From NCBI GenBank assembly GCA_902801165.1, contig CADCHI010000009.1, positions 1 through 64,000 on the forward strand: a DNA stretch of 64,000 bases, written 5' to 3'. The notes under the pieces were generated by a model. That model worked only from the letters and a program-made list of their open reading frames with translations. It made no database searches and was not told the origin of the DNA. The DNA is from an uncultured Eubacteriales bacterium (lineage in GTDB: Bacteria; Bacillota; Clostridia; Christensenellales; Aristaeellaceae). The translations under genes and the position numbers were made by a program. Below, one piece after another: positions 50,892 to 59,891 of the stretch; position 1 is the first letter of the stretch; the number at the start of each line of letters is the position of its first letter.

Positions 50892-53144
50892 TCAGCCCAC
50901 GGCCTCCTCGGCGTCGCCGCCCTCGGCAGGCGCCCCCTCGGCGGGCTGGGCCTCAGCCTCCGGCTGCTGCTCTACCACGGGCTCCGCGGTGGGAACGGCG
51001 GTGGGCGCGGCGGTCTCCACCGGAGCGCTCTGCTCGATAGGCGCGGGGTTCGCGTCGGCCTCGACGTTCATGCGCTGCTTCATGCCCTCGCTGGGCAGGA
51101 AGATCTCCACCATCTTGTCGGGCAGCCTGCGGGCGAAGCTCTCCAGGGAAATCACGTCGAAGATGTTCAGCACGTTCAGCACGACCACCACGAACAGCAG
51201 CACCATCACGGCGCTCAGGAAGCCCTTCAGGATGCCCAGCAGCACGTGGCCGAAGGACGCGCCGTCATCATCGTCGTACTCGTCCTCGTCGTCGTACTCG
51301 TCCTCATCCTCGTCGTCATAGTCGTCGTAATCGTCGTAGTCGTCCTCGTCATCCTCTTCATAGCGGCGGCGGCCCTTGCGGCGGGAGCGCTTGCGCGGCG
51401 CTTCCTCCTCGTCCTCGTCGTCTTCGTCCTCATCCTCGTCGTCTTCGTCGTCCTCGTCGTCCTCGTCTTCATCGCGCTTGCGGGAACGGCGGCCGAACAG
51501 TCCGCAGCGGGGACGCTCTTCCTCTTCTTCGTCGTCGTCCTCGTCATCGTCCTCGTCGTCTTCGTCGTCATCCTCGTCCTCGTCGTCCTCTTCCTCCACC
51601 TTCTTGCGGCGGCCGAACAGTCCGCGGCGGACGGGCTTTTCCTCTTCTTCCTCGTCCTCGTCGTCCTCGTCTTCGTCCTCTTCCTCATCGCTTTCCTTCA
51701 TCAGCTCGTCGAGGCTCATCTTCGAGACGGGCTTGAACTCCCGGGTGGGCTCATCCAATATGGCGTCGTAATCGTCAGCCTGCACGGAGCCGATCCCCAC
51801 AATGCCGTCGGCCACATCGTCGATGGCGTCCGCCTCGAGGGCCTTCTCCACGGACTCAGCAGCCTTCTCCGCTTCCACGGTCGCCTCTGCGACGGCTTCC
51901 GCCGGCGCCTCGACCGCGGTCTCAGCCGCGGCAGCCGCTTCGGCGGCGGCCTTCTCGGCGGCCTGGCGCAGCGCCAGCTCTCTGCGCTCGCGACGGGACA
52001 TGCCCGGCGTTCCCAGATCCGCTGCCAGTTCGCTGCTCAGCTCGGCATTCACATTGTTCTGATCGCTCATGTCAGGTCCTCCTTCAATATCCAAGGCCTG
52101 CTCCTCAGGCCAATCCTCGCGGGCCTCGCCCGCGTCCTCCGGCGCTTCGCTCCACGCGCCGTCCTCATCGGCATCGCCGTAGTCGTCCTCCGGCGCGTCG
52201 AGGTCGTCCTCGTCGGCGTCCTCGTCGTCCTCATCCTCATCATCGTCGTCGTCCCCGGCGCGCTCATCCTCGTCCACCGGCACGACGAACAGCCTCAGGA
52301 ACTTCTTGAAGCCGCTGACCTTCTCCGGGCCCTCGTCTTCCTCGTCCCCGTCGTCCTCATCCTCCTCGTCCGCGTCCCCGTCGGCATCCTCGTCCAGGTC
52401 CTCCAGGTCCTCGTCCGCGGCGGCTTTGCGGGCCCTGTGGAAGAAGCCGCGATGCCCCTCGTCCTCGTCGAGGACATCCTCGACGCCCGCGGGCTCCCCG
52501 TCGGAATCCTCCTCAGTCTCCGGAGCGGGCTCCCGGACGGTCTCGGGCTGCCGGGCCTGCGGGGCGACCGGGCTCTGCCCGTCATCCCCGTATTCCTCGG
52601 AATACCCGTCCTCCTGGACTCCCTCGTCATCCTCTTCCTCGTCGTCCTCTTCGCCGCGCTTGCGTCCGAAGCGCTTGCCGAAGCGGCCCTTGATGCCGTG
52701 GAAGGCGTTGATAAACGTGTCGAACGGGTTGGGGTTGGCCGCGTCGTCCTCGTCCTCGGCGTCCTCCCCGTCCTCGTCATCCTCGAGGATGTCGTCCGTC
52801 AGCTCCTCCAGGGCGTCCGTCCCGGCCTCCGCGACCTCGTGGGCGGCCTCCGCCGCCTCGTCCGCGAAATCCTGGGCCTCGTCCACGGCGAGGTCCATCA
52901 GCTCCACAGGCGCTTCGTCGTCTGCGGGCCGGACGGGCCGCGCCGGCGCGGCCGCTGGCTTTTCAACGACGGCAGGCGCTTCGGCCTTTTCCGGCTTTGC
53001 CGCCGCCTTCACCGGCTTTGGAGCCTCGCTCGCCTCGGGCTGTGCCTTCGGCGCGGTCTGGCGCTGACTATTTTTAAACTCCTCGTGTCTGCGTCGCAGC
53101 TCGAAATAATCCAGGGAGGGTTCCATATCCCGTTTGTTGCTCAT
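50892..53144 (-). CDS. Very acidic (Asp/Glu-tract) single-pass membrane protein
   Basis: About 750 residues, not recognised. Residues 1-60 are basic/Pro-Ala-rich, then long Asp/Glu tracts alternate with small basic 'FGRR'-type motifs (for example RFGKRFGRKRG, RGFFHRARK, RGLFGRRKK, CGLFGRRSRKR, RKRSRRKGRRR). Near residue 660 a hydrophobic helix ('LKGFLSAVMVLLFVVVVLNVLNI') spans the membrane, with a Pro/Ala/Glu-rich tail outside. Tracts are encoded by GAC/GAG trinucleotide runs. An in-frame ATG at 52070 has an ideal AAGGAGG site, so the gene may yield a shorter protein of about 392 residues. It faces two Pro/Ala-rich genes. AGGCGG precedes ATG 53144. Confidence 0.78.
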   Translation of the reverse strand: MSNKRDMEPSLDYFELRRRHEEFKNSQRQTAPKAQPEASEAPKPVKAAAKPEKAEAPAVVEKPAAAPARPVRPADDEAPVELMDLAVDEAQDFADEAAEAAHEVAEAGTDALEELTDDILEDDEDGEDAEDEDDAANPNPFDTFINAFHGIKGRFGKRFGRKRGEEDDEEEDDEGVQEDGYSEEYGDDGQSPVAPQARQPETVREPAPETEEDSDGEPAGVEDVLDEDEGHRGFFHRARKAAADEDLEDLDEDADGDADEEDEDDGDEEDEGPEKVSGFKKFLRLFVVPVDEDERAGDDDDDEDEDDEDADEDDLDAPEDDYGDADEDGAWSEAPEDAGEAREDWPEEQALDIEGGPDMSDQNNVNAELSSELAADLGTPGMSRRERRELALRQAAEKAAAEAAAAAETAVEAPAEAVAEATVEAEKAAESVEKALEADAIDDVADGIVGIGSVQADDYDAILDEPTREFKPVSKMSLDELMKESDEEEDEDEDDEDEEEEEKPVRRGLFGRRKKVEEEDDEDEDDDEDDEDDDEDDDEEEEERPRCGLFGRRSRKRDEDEDDEDDEDDEDEDEDDEDEEEAPRKRSRRKGRRRYEEDDEDDYDDYDDYDDEDEDEYDDEDEYDDDDGASFGHVLLGILKGFLSAVMVLLFVVVVLNVLNIFDVISLESFARRLPDKMVEIFLPSEGMKQRMNVEADANPAPIEQSAPVETAAPTAVPTAEPVVEQQPEAEAQPAEGAPAEGGDAEEAVG
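52068..52084 (-). promoter_or_regulatory. In-frame internal ribosome-binding site and start
   Basis: AAGGAGG, 7 nt, ATG (start codon 52070-52068), inside the acidic-protein gene and in its frame. It would start MSDQNNVNAELSSELAADLG, a natural-looking N-terminus, after 358 residues of the long form. No stop codon is between the two halves. Confidence 0.7.
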
Positions 53145-53340
53145 AGCGTTACCGCCTCTCATCTATGCCTGTAAACTCTTCCGGGCATAACTATACACTT
53201 CAATTATAGCTATAATCAACCCCCCTTGCAAGGGCTGTGGCCCAGATGCCCAAAAATATTTACGAACGGCCCCAAAAGTGGTCACGCTGTTCCGATTTTG
53301 CATACAATTAAACCGCATTTCATCCCGGGAGGCGATTTTC

Positions 53341-53778
53341 ATGAACAATCCGCAGGAAATCATGGCCAGAATCCGGCGCAATCGACGGCAGGCGGCGTTC
53401 CCGCAGCGACCCTCCGCGCCCGTCCCCGCGCCGGCTCCGGCGGCAGCCATCCCCCAGGCACCGGTCCCCTCTTCCTTCGCTTCACCGACCCCGGCGTCAC
53501 CCTCATCTCCCGTTCCCGTCGTTCCGACGCCGGCCCCGGCATCCTTTGCCCCTCCGGGGTCCACCGTGGTCCCCTCCCCCCTCTCGGCCCGTGAAGCGCC
53601 GGCCTCGCAGTCGGAGCCCCAGGCCGCGCCGACCCGGGAGGAACCCCGTCCCCGGCTGGTGTCCAGGCCCGTCGGCGGCCACGCGCTGTACGCCGAGCTG
53701 ATGCGCAGCCACGACCGCATGGGCACGCGCCACCTCGCGCCCACTCCGACGGCAGAGCCGCCCCGGGGCGAAGGATAA
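53341..53778 (+). CDS. Pro/Ala-rich hypothetical protein, 145 aa
   Basis: Not recognised. A short N-terminal helix 'NNPQEIMARIRRNRRQAAFPQ', then a long Pro/Ala/Ser/Val-rich low-complexity region (residues 24-115), then a C-terminal conserved-looking bit 'SRPVGGHALYAELMRSHDRMGTRHLAPTPT'. CCCGGGAGGCGATTTTC precedes ATG 53341. It is divergent from the acidic-protein gene, sharing a 196-bp intergenic region, and 42 bp ahead of the next gene, so it probably starts an operon with it. Confidence 0.7.
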   Translation: MNNPQEIMARIRRNRRQAAFPQRPSAPVPAPAPAAAIPQAPVPSSFASPTPASPSSPVPVVPTPAPASFAPPGSTVVPSPLSAREAPASQSEPQAAPTREEPRPRLVSRPVGGHALYAELMRSHDRMGTRHLAPTPTAEPPRGEG

Positions 53779-53820
53779 ACCCCGCCCCCGGCGCATAGTC
53801 ATGATCGAGGGGGTATGACC

Positions 53821-55263
53821 ATGAACAAGAACGAATACCGCCGCGCGTTCATCATGCTTCGCGCCGTTGAGCCGGGCTATGGCGGCCACGTGCGGCTGGA
53901 GGCCCGGGTCCTGTCCGGCAGCCTGTACTTCATCGTCACCGCGCCGGAAGGCGCGGGCGAGCTGACCGCGCTGCTGGCCGGGCAGCGCAACGGCGTCTAC
54001 GCCACGACCTCGCTGGGGACCCTGCGCCGGGACCGACGAGGACAATTGACCCTGGCCCGGCAGATCGACCCGAGGGACATCGGAGGCCGTCCCCTGGACG
54101 CCTACCAGTGGGTGGTGATCGCCACCGGGGAGCGCGGGGAGATCGTCCTCACCGGCAACGTGAACGGCTCCCGTCCCATGGACCCGGTGGCGCTGGCCCG
54201 GGCCGTGCGCGACCGCCTCGCCACTCGGGATGGCGCTCCCCGCGTCCGGGCAGGGATTCCCGCGTCGGATCTCCCCGAGCCGGGCGAGATCCTTCCGTCC
54301 CCGCAGCCCGTGGCACCAGCCCAGACTTCCCAGGCGGCAGAACTCCAGGAAACGCGGAAGGCCACCCCGACGAGCGCCGTTCCCGCCAATGCGGAAATGC
54401 CGTCCGCCCCGGACCGCCCATCCATCCCCGCTCCCGAAGCGGCTCCCGCGCCGAACATCCTGGAGAATGCCAAGCCCAGGCAGCCAGCATCCGATGCGAC
54501 AGCGGCAGGGAATCCGACCAGTCTGACGCCCGTATCGGAAACCGCAGGCGCAGCCGAGCCGGAGGATTCCGGCGATGTAAAGATATATACGATTTCCCGG
54601 TCTCGGTTATTCGCCGCCCGGGCTGCACAAGTCAAGCGGGCCTCCGGGGCGAATCCCGCTTCCGACGCGCCTTCGGAGCCCTCCACGGTGGTCTCCAGCG
54701 ACCGCCCCGGGGAATCCTCTCCGACCGCAGCCGCCAGCCTCACGCCGGCAGAGCTCTTGCCGGCGCATTCCGACGACACCCATGCAACCGACACATGCCC
54801 CACCATCTTCGCGGAGGCCGTCCCGGCGGAGCCCTCCCCCGCCATCTTCACAGTGGCCGTCCCGGCGGAGCCCTCCCCTGCCACCCCATGGGAACCCGGT
54901 GCGGTCAGCGCGGTAGAAGCGCCCGCCCCGCCGCCCGTTCGGACCGCCGCCAGGGTCCTGGGCATGGACATCACCCGGCCCTGGCCCGGCTGCCTGGAGC
55001 CGCTGCGCCGGCTGTTCGCCACCCAGGCGCCCCTGGAGGACGCGCCAGACGGAGAGCACGTCTACGTCCGCGCCCCGATGCCGGAGAAGAGCGGCTTCGA
55101 CCGATGCCTGGTCGGCCTGCGAGCGGAGGGCGGTACGCCCGTGAGCCTGCGCTACGCCCTGCCCGCCCGGCGCTCGCCGGAGCCGCCGCCGGGCCTGGAC
55201 GGCTACCGCTGGCTGGGGGACGGCGAATCGGGCTGGTGGGTCACGGACACAAACGACTTTTAG
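53821..55263 (+). CDS. Hypothetical protein with conserved ends and Pro/Ala-rich middle, 480 aa
   Basis: Not recognised. Residues 1-135 form a globular domain ('YRRAFIMLRAVEPGYGGHVRLEARVLSGSLYFIVTAPEG', 'YQWVVIATGERGEIVLTGNVNGS'), 140-360 are Pro/Ala/Ser/Thr-rich with repeats such as 'VPAEPSPA', and 375-480 form a second domain ('MDITRPWPGCLEPLRRLFATQAPLEDAPDGEHVYVRAPMPEKSGFDRCLVGLRAEGG', ending 'YRWLGDGESGWWVTDTNDF'). No signal peptide or transmembrane segment. It resembles spore-surface style modular proteins, but I cannot name a family. GAGGGGG is 7 nt from ATG 53821; ATG 53815 is too close. Confidence 0.72.
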   Translation: MNKNEYRRAFIMLRAVEPGYGGHVRLEARVLSGSLYFIVTAPEGAGELTALLAGQRNGVYATTSLGTLRRDRRGQLTLARQIDPRDIGGRPLDAYQWVVIATGERGEIVLTGNVNGSRPMDPVALARAVRDRLATRDGAPRVRAGIPASDLPEPGEILPSPQPVAPAQTSQAAELQETRKATPTSAVPANAEMPSAPDRPSIPAPEAAPAPNILENAKPRQPASDATAAGNPTSLTPVSETAGAAEPEDSGDVKIYTISRSRLFAARAAQVKRASGANPASDAPSEPSTVVSSDRPGESSPTAAASLTPAELLPAHSDDTHATDTCPTIFAEAVPAEPSPAIFTVAVPAEPSPATPWEPGAVSAVEAPAPPPVRTAARVLGMDITRPWPGCLEPLRRLFATQAPLEDAPDGEHVYVRAPMPEKSGFDRCLVGLRAEGGTPVSLRYALPARRSPEPPPGLDGYRWLGDGESGWWVTDTNDF

Positions 55264-55378
55264 TCCGAACGCTTCCCGCCTCCTACCCCCGCAAAAGCCG
55301 GCCGCCGCGTCAGAATTTACAATTATCCGTTGCAAAGCCCTTCAAAATCTGTTACCCTTTATACGAATTATGCAGGCG

Positions 55379-55397
55379 GGCGGGGTCCGACCCCGCC
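55379..55397 (+). promoter_or_regulatory. Leader hairpin just upstream of glyS
   Basis: GGCGGGGT-CCG-ACCCCGCC, an 8-bp stem 32 bp ahead of the glyS ATG. No T-box sequence is present, so glyS here is not visibly tRNA-regulated; the hairpin may be a terminator of the upstream gene or a leader stem. Confidence 0.45.
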
Positions 55398-55429
55398 GCC
55401 GCAAATATTAGAATAAGAAGGGTACCGGT

Positions 55430-56809
55430 ATGGCGAAATTGACAATGGACAAGCTGGTGGCGCTGTGCAAGAACCGCGGCTTCATCTTCGCGGGCTCCGA
55501 GATCTACGGCGGCCTGGCCAACACCTGGGACTACGGCCCCCTGGGCGTGGAATTCAAGAACAACGTGAAGAAGGCCTGGTGGCGCAAGTTCGTGCAGGAG
55601 AGCCCCTACAACACGGGCCTGGACTGCGCGATCCTGATGAACCGCGAGGTGTGGGTGGCCTCCGGCCACGTCGGCGGCTTCAACGACCCGCTGATGGACT
55701 GCAAGGCCTGCAAGGCCCGCTTCCGCGCCGACAAGCTGATCGAGGACTTCACCAAGGGCGAGGAGACCGGCGACGGCTGGACCAACCAGGAGCTGGAGAG
55801 CTTCATCGCCGAGCATGACATCGTCTGCCCCGTCTGCGGCAAGAAGGAATTCACCGGCATCCGCCAGTTCAACCTGATGTTCAAGACCTTCCAGGGCGTC
55901 AACGAGGACTCCGCCGCGGAGATCTACCTGCGCCCCGAGACCGCCCAGGGCATCTTCGTGAACTTCCAGAACGCCATGCGCACCACCCGCAAGAAGCTGC
56001 CCGCGGGCATCGCCCAGATCGGCAAGAGCTTCCGCAACGAGATCACCCCCGGCAACTTCATCTTCCGCGTGCGCGAGTTCGAGCAGATGGAGCTGGAGTT
56101 CTTCTGCAAGCCCGGTGAGGACCTGGAGTGGTTCAACTACTGGCGCACCTTCTGCAAGAACTGGCTGCTGAGCCTGGGCATCAAGGAGGAGAGCCTGCGC
56201 CTGCGCGACCACGAGCCCGAGAAGCTGGCCTTCTACTCCAAGGCCACCACGGACTTCGAGTTCCTGTTCCCCTTCGGCTGGGGCGAGCTGTGGGGCATCG
56301 CGGATCGCACCGACTACGACCTGAAGCAGCACCAGGAGCACTCCGGCAAGAGCATGGAGTACCTGGACCCCACCACCAACGAGAAGTTCATCCCCTACTG
56401 CGTGGAGCCCTCCCTGGGCGTGGACCGCGCGGTGCTGGCCTTCCTGTGCAACGCCTACGACGAGGAAGAGCTGGAGGGCGGCGACACCCGCGTGGTGCTG
56501 CGCCTGCACCCGGCGCTGGCCCCGTTCAAGGTGTCCGTCATGCCGCTGCAGAAGAACAAGCTGGGCGACCAGGCGCGGGAGATCTACGCCATGCTGTCCA
56601 AGAAGTTCATGTGCGACTACGACGAGACCGGCTCCATCGGCAAGCGCTATCGCCGCGCCGACGAGGCGGGCACCCCCTACTGCATCTGCGTGGACTTCGA
56701 CACCGCCGAGACCGGCAACGTCACCGTCCGCGACCGCGACACCATGCAGCAGGAGATCGTCCCCGTCAAGGATCTGGTGGCCTGGCTGGAGGAGAAGATC
56801 GACTTCTGA
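55430..56809 (+). CDS. glyS: Glycyl-tRNA synthetase (dimeric, single-chain type)
   Basis: 459 residues of the class II alpha2 glycyl-tRNA synthetase (not the alpha2beta2 type). Seen: '[29 protein letters not shown]', '[15 protein letters not shown]', a CxxC pair for zinc ('DCKACKARF', '[10 protein letters not shown]'), motif 2 '[28 protein letters not shown]', and motif 3 '[15 protein letters not shown]'. The C-terminal anticodon-binding domain ends the protein. It charges tRNA-Gly. ATG 55430 follows AGAAGGGTACCGGT. Confidence 0.97.
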   Translation: MAKLTMDKLVALCKNRGFIFAGSEIYGGLANTWDYGPLGVEFKNNVKKAWWRKFVQESPYNTGLDCAILMNREVWVASGHVGGFNDPLMDCKACKARFRADKLIEDFTKGEETGDGWTNQELESFIAEHDIVCPVCGKKEFTGIRQFNLMFKTFQGVNEDSAAEIYLRPETAQGIFVNFQNAMRTTRKKLPAGIAQIGKSFRNEITPGNFIFRVREFEQMELEFFCKPGEDLEWFNYWRTFCKNWLLSLGIKEESLRLRDHEPEKLAFYSKATTDFEFLFPFGWGELWGIADRTDYDLKQHQEHSGKSMEYLDPTTNEKFIPYCVEPSLGVDRAVLAFLCNAYDEEELEGGDTRVVLRLHPALAPFKVSVMPLQKNKLGDQAREIYAMLSKKFMCDYDETGSIGKRYRRADEAGTPYCICVDFDTAETGNVTVRDRDTMQQEIVPVKDLVAWLEEKIDF

Positions 56810-56819
56810 TAAATCCAAA

Positions 56820-56850
56820 ACGGGCGCCTCGCCATCCGGCGGGCGCCCGT
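56820..56850 (+). terminator. Hairpin after glyS
   Basis: A 9-bp stem ACGGGCGCC / GGCGCCCGT with a 13-nt loop, 10 bp past the stop, followed by TCAGCATC; no strong U-tract. Confidence 0.55.
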
Positions 56851-56899
56851 TCAGCATCATCCCGAGGACATTCCATTTCTTTGAAGGGAGGGCGGCCCT

Positions 56900-57319
56900 G
56901 TGAGCGAGCTCCTCAAGGTCGTGCTCATGGCGGAGGCCGTGGGCTTGAGCCTCTCCGCCATAATCGCATACGGCGTCATCAGCAAAAAGCGCAAGCGGGA
57001 GGCGTGCACCGCCCGAACGATCGGCGAGATCACGGAGATCATCCACGAGTACCGCGCGCGCAGTTCCAACCATCATCTGCGTGTGCGCTTCGAGACCGAC
57101 AAGGTCCACATGAACGCCGTCGAGCCCTGCGACTGCGCGCCCCGCGCTTTTTCGGTGGGCGAGAAGGTGGAAGTCTGCTACGACCCCGCCGATCCCCGGA
57201 ACTTCTTCGTCGTGAGCAACGACCGCAACAGCCTCAATGACTCCCTGAGCATCGCCGTGGCCATCGGATTTCCGATCCTGATGCTCTTCATCGCGTTGAA
57301 GGTTGCTCACGGAGGTTAG
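56900..57319 (+). CDS. DUF3592-type membrane protein
   Basis: 139 residues: N-terminal transmembrane segment (about 9-26), a beta-rich DUF3592 region with 'IGEITEIIHEYRARSSNHHLRVRFET', 'FSVGEKVEVCYDPADPRNFFV', and a C-terminal transmembrane segment. A paralogue is at 59425-59886. Function unknown. GTG start at 56900 with a GAAGGGAGGG ribosome-binding site. Confidence 0.8.
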   Translation: MSELLKVVLMAEAVGLSLSAIIAYGVISKKRKREACTARTIGEITEIIHEYRARSSNHHLRVRFETDKVHMNAVEPCDCAPRAFSVGEKVEVCYDPADPRNFFVVSNDRNSLNDSLSIAVAIGFPILMLFIALKVAHGG

Positions 57320-57357
57320 AAGCAGCGCTTTCGCCGTTTCCACAGCATTGCAAATAG

Positions 57358-57475
57358 ATCCTTCACTTCGGACATTGCAAAAGATCCTTCACTTCGTTCA
57401 GGATGACATCGAATCGAAGCCTCGTCATCCTGAGCGCAGCGTTCGCGCAAACATTGCGAAGCAAAGGATCTTTGT
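57358..57475. repeat. Dispersed GATCCTTC/GGATGA repeat cluster
   Basis: Two copies of AGATCCTTCACTTCG, one CAGGATGACATCGAATCG, then CGTCATCCTGAGCGCAGCG and a final AAAGGATCTTTG: a broken inverted repeat of the same family as 49040-49109. Confidence 0.7.
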
Positions 57476-57498
57476 TGTTGCCGTATTCGGTTATGCCG

Positions 57499-57951
57499 TC
57501 AGACCGCCTTGAAGCTGGCCATGATTCCCGCCACAGTCAGCATGAAGTCCGTGTCGCTCTGGGGCGTGAACAGGAAGGTCAGCATCTCGCCGTTCCACAG
57601 GGTGGAGCAGCCGCTGGCGTTCAGGTCCGGGGCGATGAAGGCGGCGAAGGACTGGTCATTCAGGTCCAGCACGCTGGTCTTGCCCAGGTCCTCCCGGGCG
57701 TCCAGCGCGGCCTGCATCGCCTCAAAGTCCTCGAAGGCCGCCGGCTGGGCCAGTATGTACAGGTAGCGCTCGCCGCTGCCGTCCCCCAGGGCGTAGCGGA
57801 TCTCTGGGTCCGAGATGGGATAGCTGACCCAGCCCTCCGGCAGGTCCAGGCTGAACCCCTCGTCAAAGCGCACCGCGATATCCTCGGCCGCGGCGCAGGC
57901 GCCAAGGGCGCACAGGCACAGGGCAAGCAGCAGACAGATCATCTTCTTCAT
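57499..57951 (-). CDS. Small predicted lipoprotein of unknown function
   Basis: 150 residues. The N-terminus 'MKKMICLLLALCLCALGAC' has a signal peptide with a possible lipobox LGA-Cys at residue 19. The mature region is acidic and globular ('FSLDLPEGWVSYPISDPEIRYALGDGSGERYLYILAQPAAFEDFEAMQAALDARED'). No family recognised; the early 'LPEGW' pattern is shared with several putative lipid- or stress-related secreted proteins. It is monocistronic. Confidence 0.75.
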   Translation of the reverse strand: MKKMICLLLALCLCALGACAAAEDIAVRFDEGFSLDLPEGWVSYPISDPEIRYALGDGSGERYLYILAQPAAFEDFEAMQAALDAREDLGKTSVLDLNDQSFAAFIAPDLNASGCSTLWNGEMLTFLFTPQSDTDFMLTVAGIMASFKAV

Positions 57952-58141
57952 GTCGATTCACCTCCCGGGTATTATCCCTCCACATCAGTCGGCTCCCTTC
58001 GGGGCGCCGATCCAAAAGCCGAACTTTTCCCCATCATTATAGCACACAGCCGCAGCGCAGGCAAATGACGAATTCATGTCGGAACTGTAACGGCATTCCC
58101 CGCCCTCTTCGCGCCTTTGTGTGCCGCTCGCCCGTGCCGCA

Positions 58142-58255
58142 GGATTAGAGTCTGTTTCTAAATTCGGCGAAATGCATTTTCGGCGTCCTGAGCTGCATTT
58201 CAGCGTTGATTTCCCTTGACTTAGCCCCACTAAGCCTGCGGACACACTCTAATCC
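58142..58255. mobile_element. 114-bp MITE-like element
   Basis: Terminal inverted repeats: left GGATTAGAGTCTGTT, right reverse complement GGATTAGAGTGTGTC (13 of the first 15 match). Inside is CTTAG-CCCCA-CTAAG, another small stem. No coding capacity. The flank shows no clear target-site duplication. The remaining 57952-58325 gap shows no other feature. Confidence 0.72.
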
Positions 58256-58325
58256 ACAGTTTCCATTCCGGGCGTTGCCTTTATCGCGGTAATGTGCTAA
58301 AATACCGTCGGAGGTGCGTATTCCC

Positions 58326-59045
58326 TTGAGTTCCACAAAAGCCGTCCGCCGCGCGGCATTGAAGGCCGCCTTTCCCCACACGCTGCCCATCCTGACGGGA
58401 TACCTGTTCCTGGGCGCGTCCTACGGCATACTCTCCAGCCTGGCCTACCGCTTTCCCTGGTACTTCCCGGCGCTCGCCTCGGTGTGCGTGTACGCGGGCT
58501 CAATGCAGTTCGTCTCGCTGGAGCTGCTGGCCGGGCCGTTCCTTCCCCTGCACGCGCTGATGATGACGCTGATGGTCAACGCCCGCCACCTGTTCTACGG
58601 GCTGACAATGCTGGACAAGTACAAGCCCCTCAGGCACCGCAAGGGCTACCTGATCTTCGGCCTGACCGACGAGACCTTCTCCCTGAACGTCACGCTGGAG
58701 CCGCCGATGGACGTGGACCGCAACTGGTTCATGTACTACATCACACTGCTGGACCAGTGCTACTGGGTGACCGGGGCCACGCTGGGCGGCATCTTCGGCA
58801 GCCTGATCCACCTGGAGGTCAAGGGGCTGGAGTTCGTGATGACGGCGCTGCTGCTGGTCATCTTCCTGGAAAACTGGATGAAGGAGACCCGGCACACCTC
58901 CTCGCTGCTGGGGCTGGGGCTCACCGCCCTGAGCCTTGCGCTCTTCGGCCCGGCGAACAACTTGTTCATCATTCCGGCCATGGCGGCCATCATCGCGGCG
59001 CTGGCGCTGCTGCGCAGGCCGCTGGAGGGAGGCGAGGCCCAATGA
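58326..59045 (+). CDS. azlC: Branched-chain amino acid exporter subunit AzlC
   Basis: About 239 residues, multi-pass. '[27 protein letters not shown]', '[17 protein letters not shown]', '[25 protein letters not shown]', '[11 protein letters not shown]' and '[18 protein letters not shown]' are the AzlC signatures. With AzlD it exports branched-chain amino acids (or analogues). TTG 58326 lies 11 nt after GGAGG and gives the usual start; GTG 58314 overlaps the ribosome-binding site. It overlaps azlD by 4 nt. Confidence 0.9.
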   Translation: MSSTKAVRRAALKAAFPHTLPILTGYLFLGASYGILSSLAYRFPWYFPALASVCVYAGSMQFVSLELLAGPFLPLHALMMTLMVNARHLFYGLTMLDKYKPLRHRKGYLIFGLTDETFSLNVTLEPPMDVDRNWFMYYITLLDQCYWVTGATLGGIFGSLIHLEVKGLEFVMTALLLVIFLENWMKETRHTSSLLGLGLTALSLALFGPANNLFIIPAMAAIIAALALLRRPLEGGEAQ

Positions 59046-59374
59046 CCCTCGCCCAACAGCTCGTCACCATCGCCATGGTGGCCCTGGGCACGGTGCTCAC
59101 CCGCTTCCTGCCCTTCTGGCTCTTCCCCGCCGGGAAGCCCACCCCGCCCTTCATCCGCTACCTGGGCCGCATGCTGCCCCCGGCGGCCCTGGGGCTGCTG
59201 GTGATCTACTGCGTGAAGGACGTGCCCTTTGTCGCCGGCCAGTGGCACGGCCTGCCGGAGCTGGCCTCCATGGCGCTGGTCACGGCGCTGCACCTGTGGC
59301 GGAAGAACATGTTCCTGTCCATCGCGGCCGGAACCGCCTGCTACATGCTGCTGGTACAATTCGTATTTGTGTGA
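59042..59374 (+). CDS. azlD: Branched-chain amino acid exporter subunit AzlD
   Basis: 110 residues, four transmembrane segments. '[18 protein letters not shown]', '[25 protein letters not shown]' and '[22 protein letters not shown]' match AzlD. ATG 59042 overlaps the azlC stop (ATGA). Confidence 0.93.
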   Translation: MTLAQQLVTIAMVALGTVLTRFLPFWLFPAGKPTPPFIRYLGRMLPPAALGLLVIYCVKDVPFVAGQWHGLPELASMALVTALHLWRKNMFLSIAAGTACYMLLVQFVFV

Positions 59375-59424
59375 TATAATGGTTCCGGAAATCAACGCCA
59401 CACTGCGATACCCGGAGGTAAGCG

Positions 59425-59886
59425 ATGTTCAATCCTGTGCTCTTCACGGTCCTGTTCACCGGCGTCTGGTGCCTGGTGGGTGCCATATTCCTCGCCATAG
59501 GCATCGGCATGCGCCGCAGCTTTACCCGTCGGGAGGAGCGCCTGCGGGGCCGCGCCGAGGGCCGTGTCGTCGAGGTCGTCCGACGGGAGCACCACAGCTC
59601 CAGGGGCGACAGCATCACCTGGTATCCCATCGTGGAATTCGTGGCCGACGGCCATAAGATCGCGCTGGAGAGCGACGACGGCGCCGGCCGCAAGAAGCAC
59701 TACGAGGGCCAGAGCGTCGAGGTGCTCTACGATCCCGACGACCCGACGACCTTCCGACTCGAGGGCGACAGCGTCACCAGCCTGCTGGGGAAGATCTTCC
59801 TGGCCGTGGGCATCGGCTGCATCGCCATCGGCATCGTCGCGGCCCTGGTGATCGCCGCCGTCTCTTCACACTATCTAACGAGGTGA
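59425..59886 (+). CDS. DUF3592-type membrane protein (paralogue of 56900)
   Basis: 153 residues. N-terminal transmembrane segment, DUF3592 region with 'RAEGRVVEVVRREHHSSRGDSITWYPIVEFVADG', 'GQSVEVLYDPDDPTTFRL', then a C-terminal transmembrane segment. Five bases before proB, so co-transcribed. AGGTAAGCG precedes ATG 59425. A TATAAT (59371-59376 region) upstream is a possible -10. Confidence 0.83.
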   Translation: MFNPVLFTVLFTGVWCLVGAIFLAIGIGMRRSFTRREERLRGRAEGRVVEVVRREHHSSRGDSITWYPIVEFVADGHKIALESDDGAGRKKHYEGQSVEVLYDPDDPTTFRLEGDSVTSLLGKIFLAVGIGCIAIGIVAALVIAAVSSHYLTR

Positions 59887-59891
59887 TCGAC

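Noticed and set aside
51246..53174. 642-codon plus-strand frame rich in Val/Leu
   Set aside because: It is the complement of the Asp/Glu codon runs in the acidic gene and has no start context.
55264..55429. T-box leader for glyS
   Set aside because: No AGAGAG-type stem I signature or TGGNACCGCG sequence; only a short GC stem.
55352..57343. 663-codon minus-strand frame
   Set aside because: Shadow of glyS and of the following gene; His/Ala/Gln-rich and motif-free.
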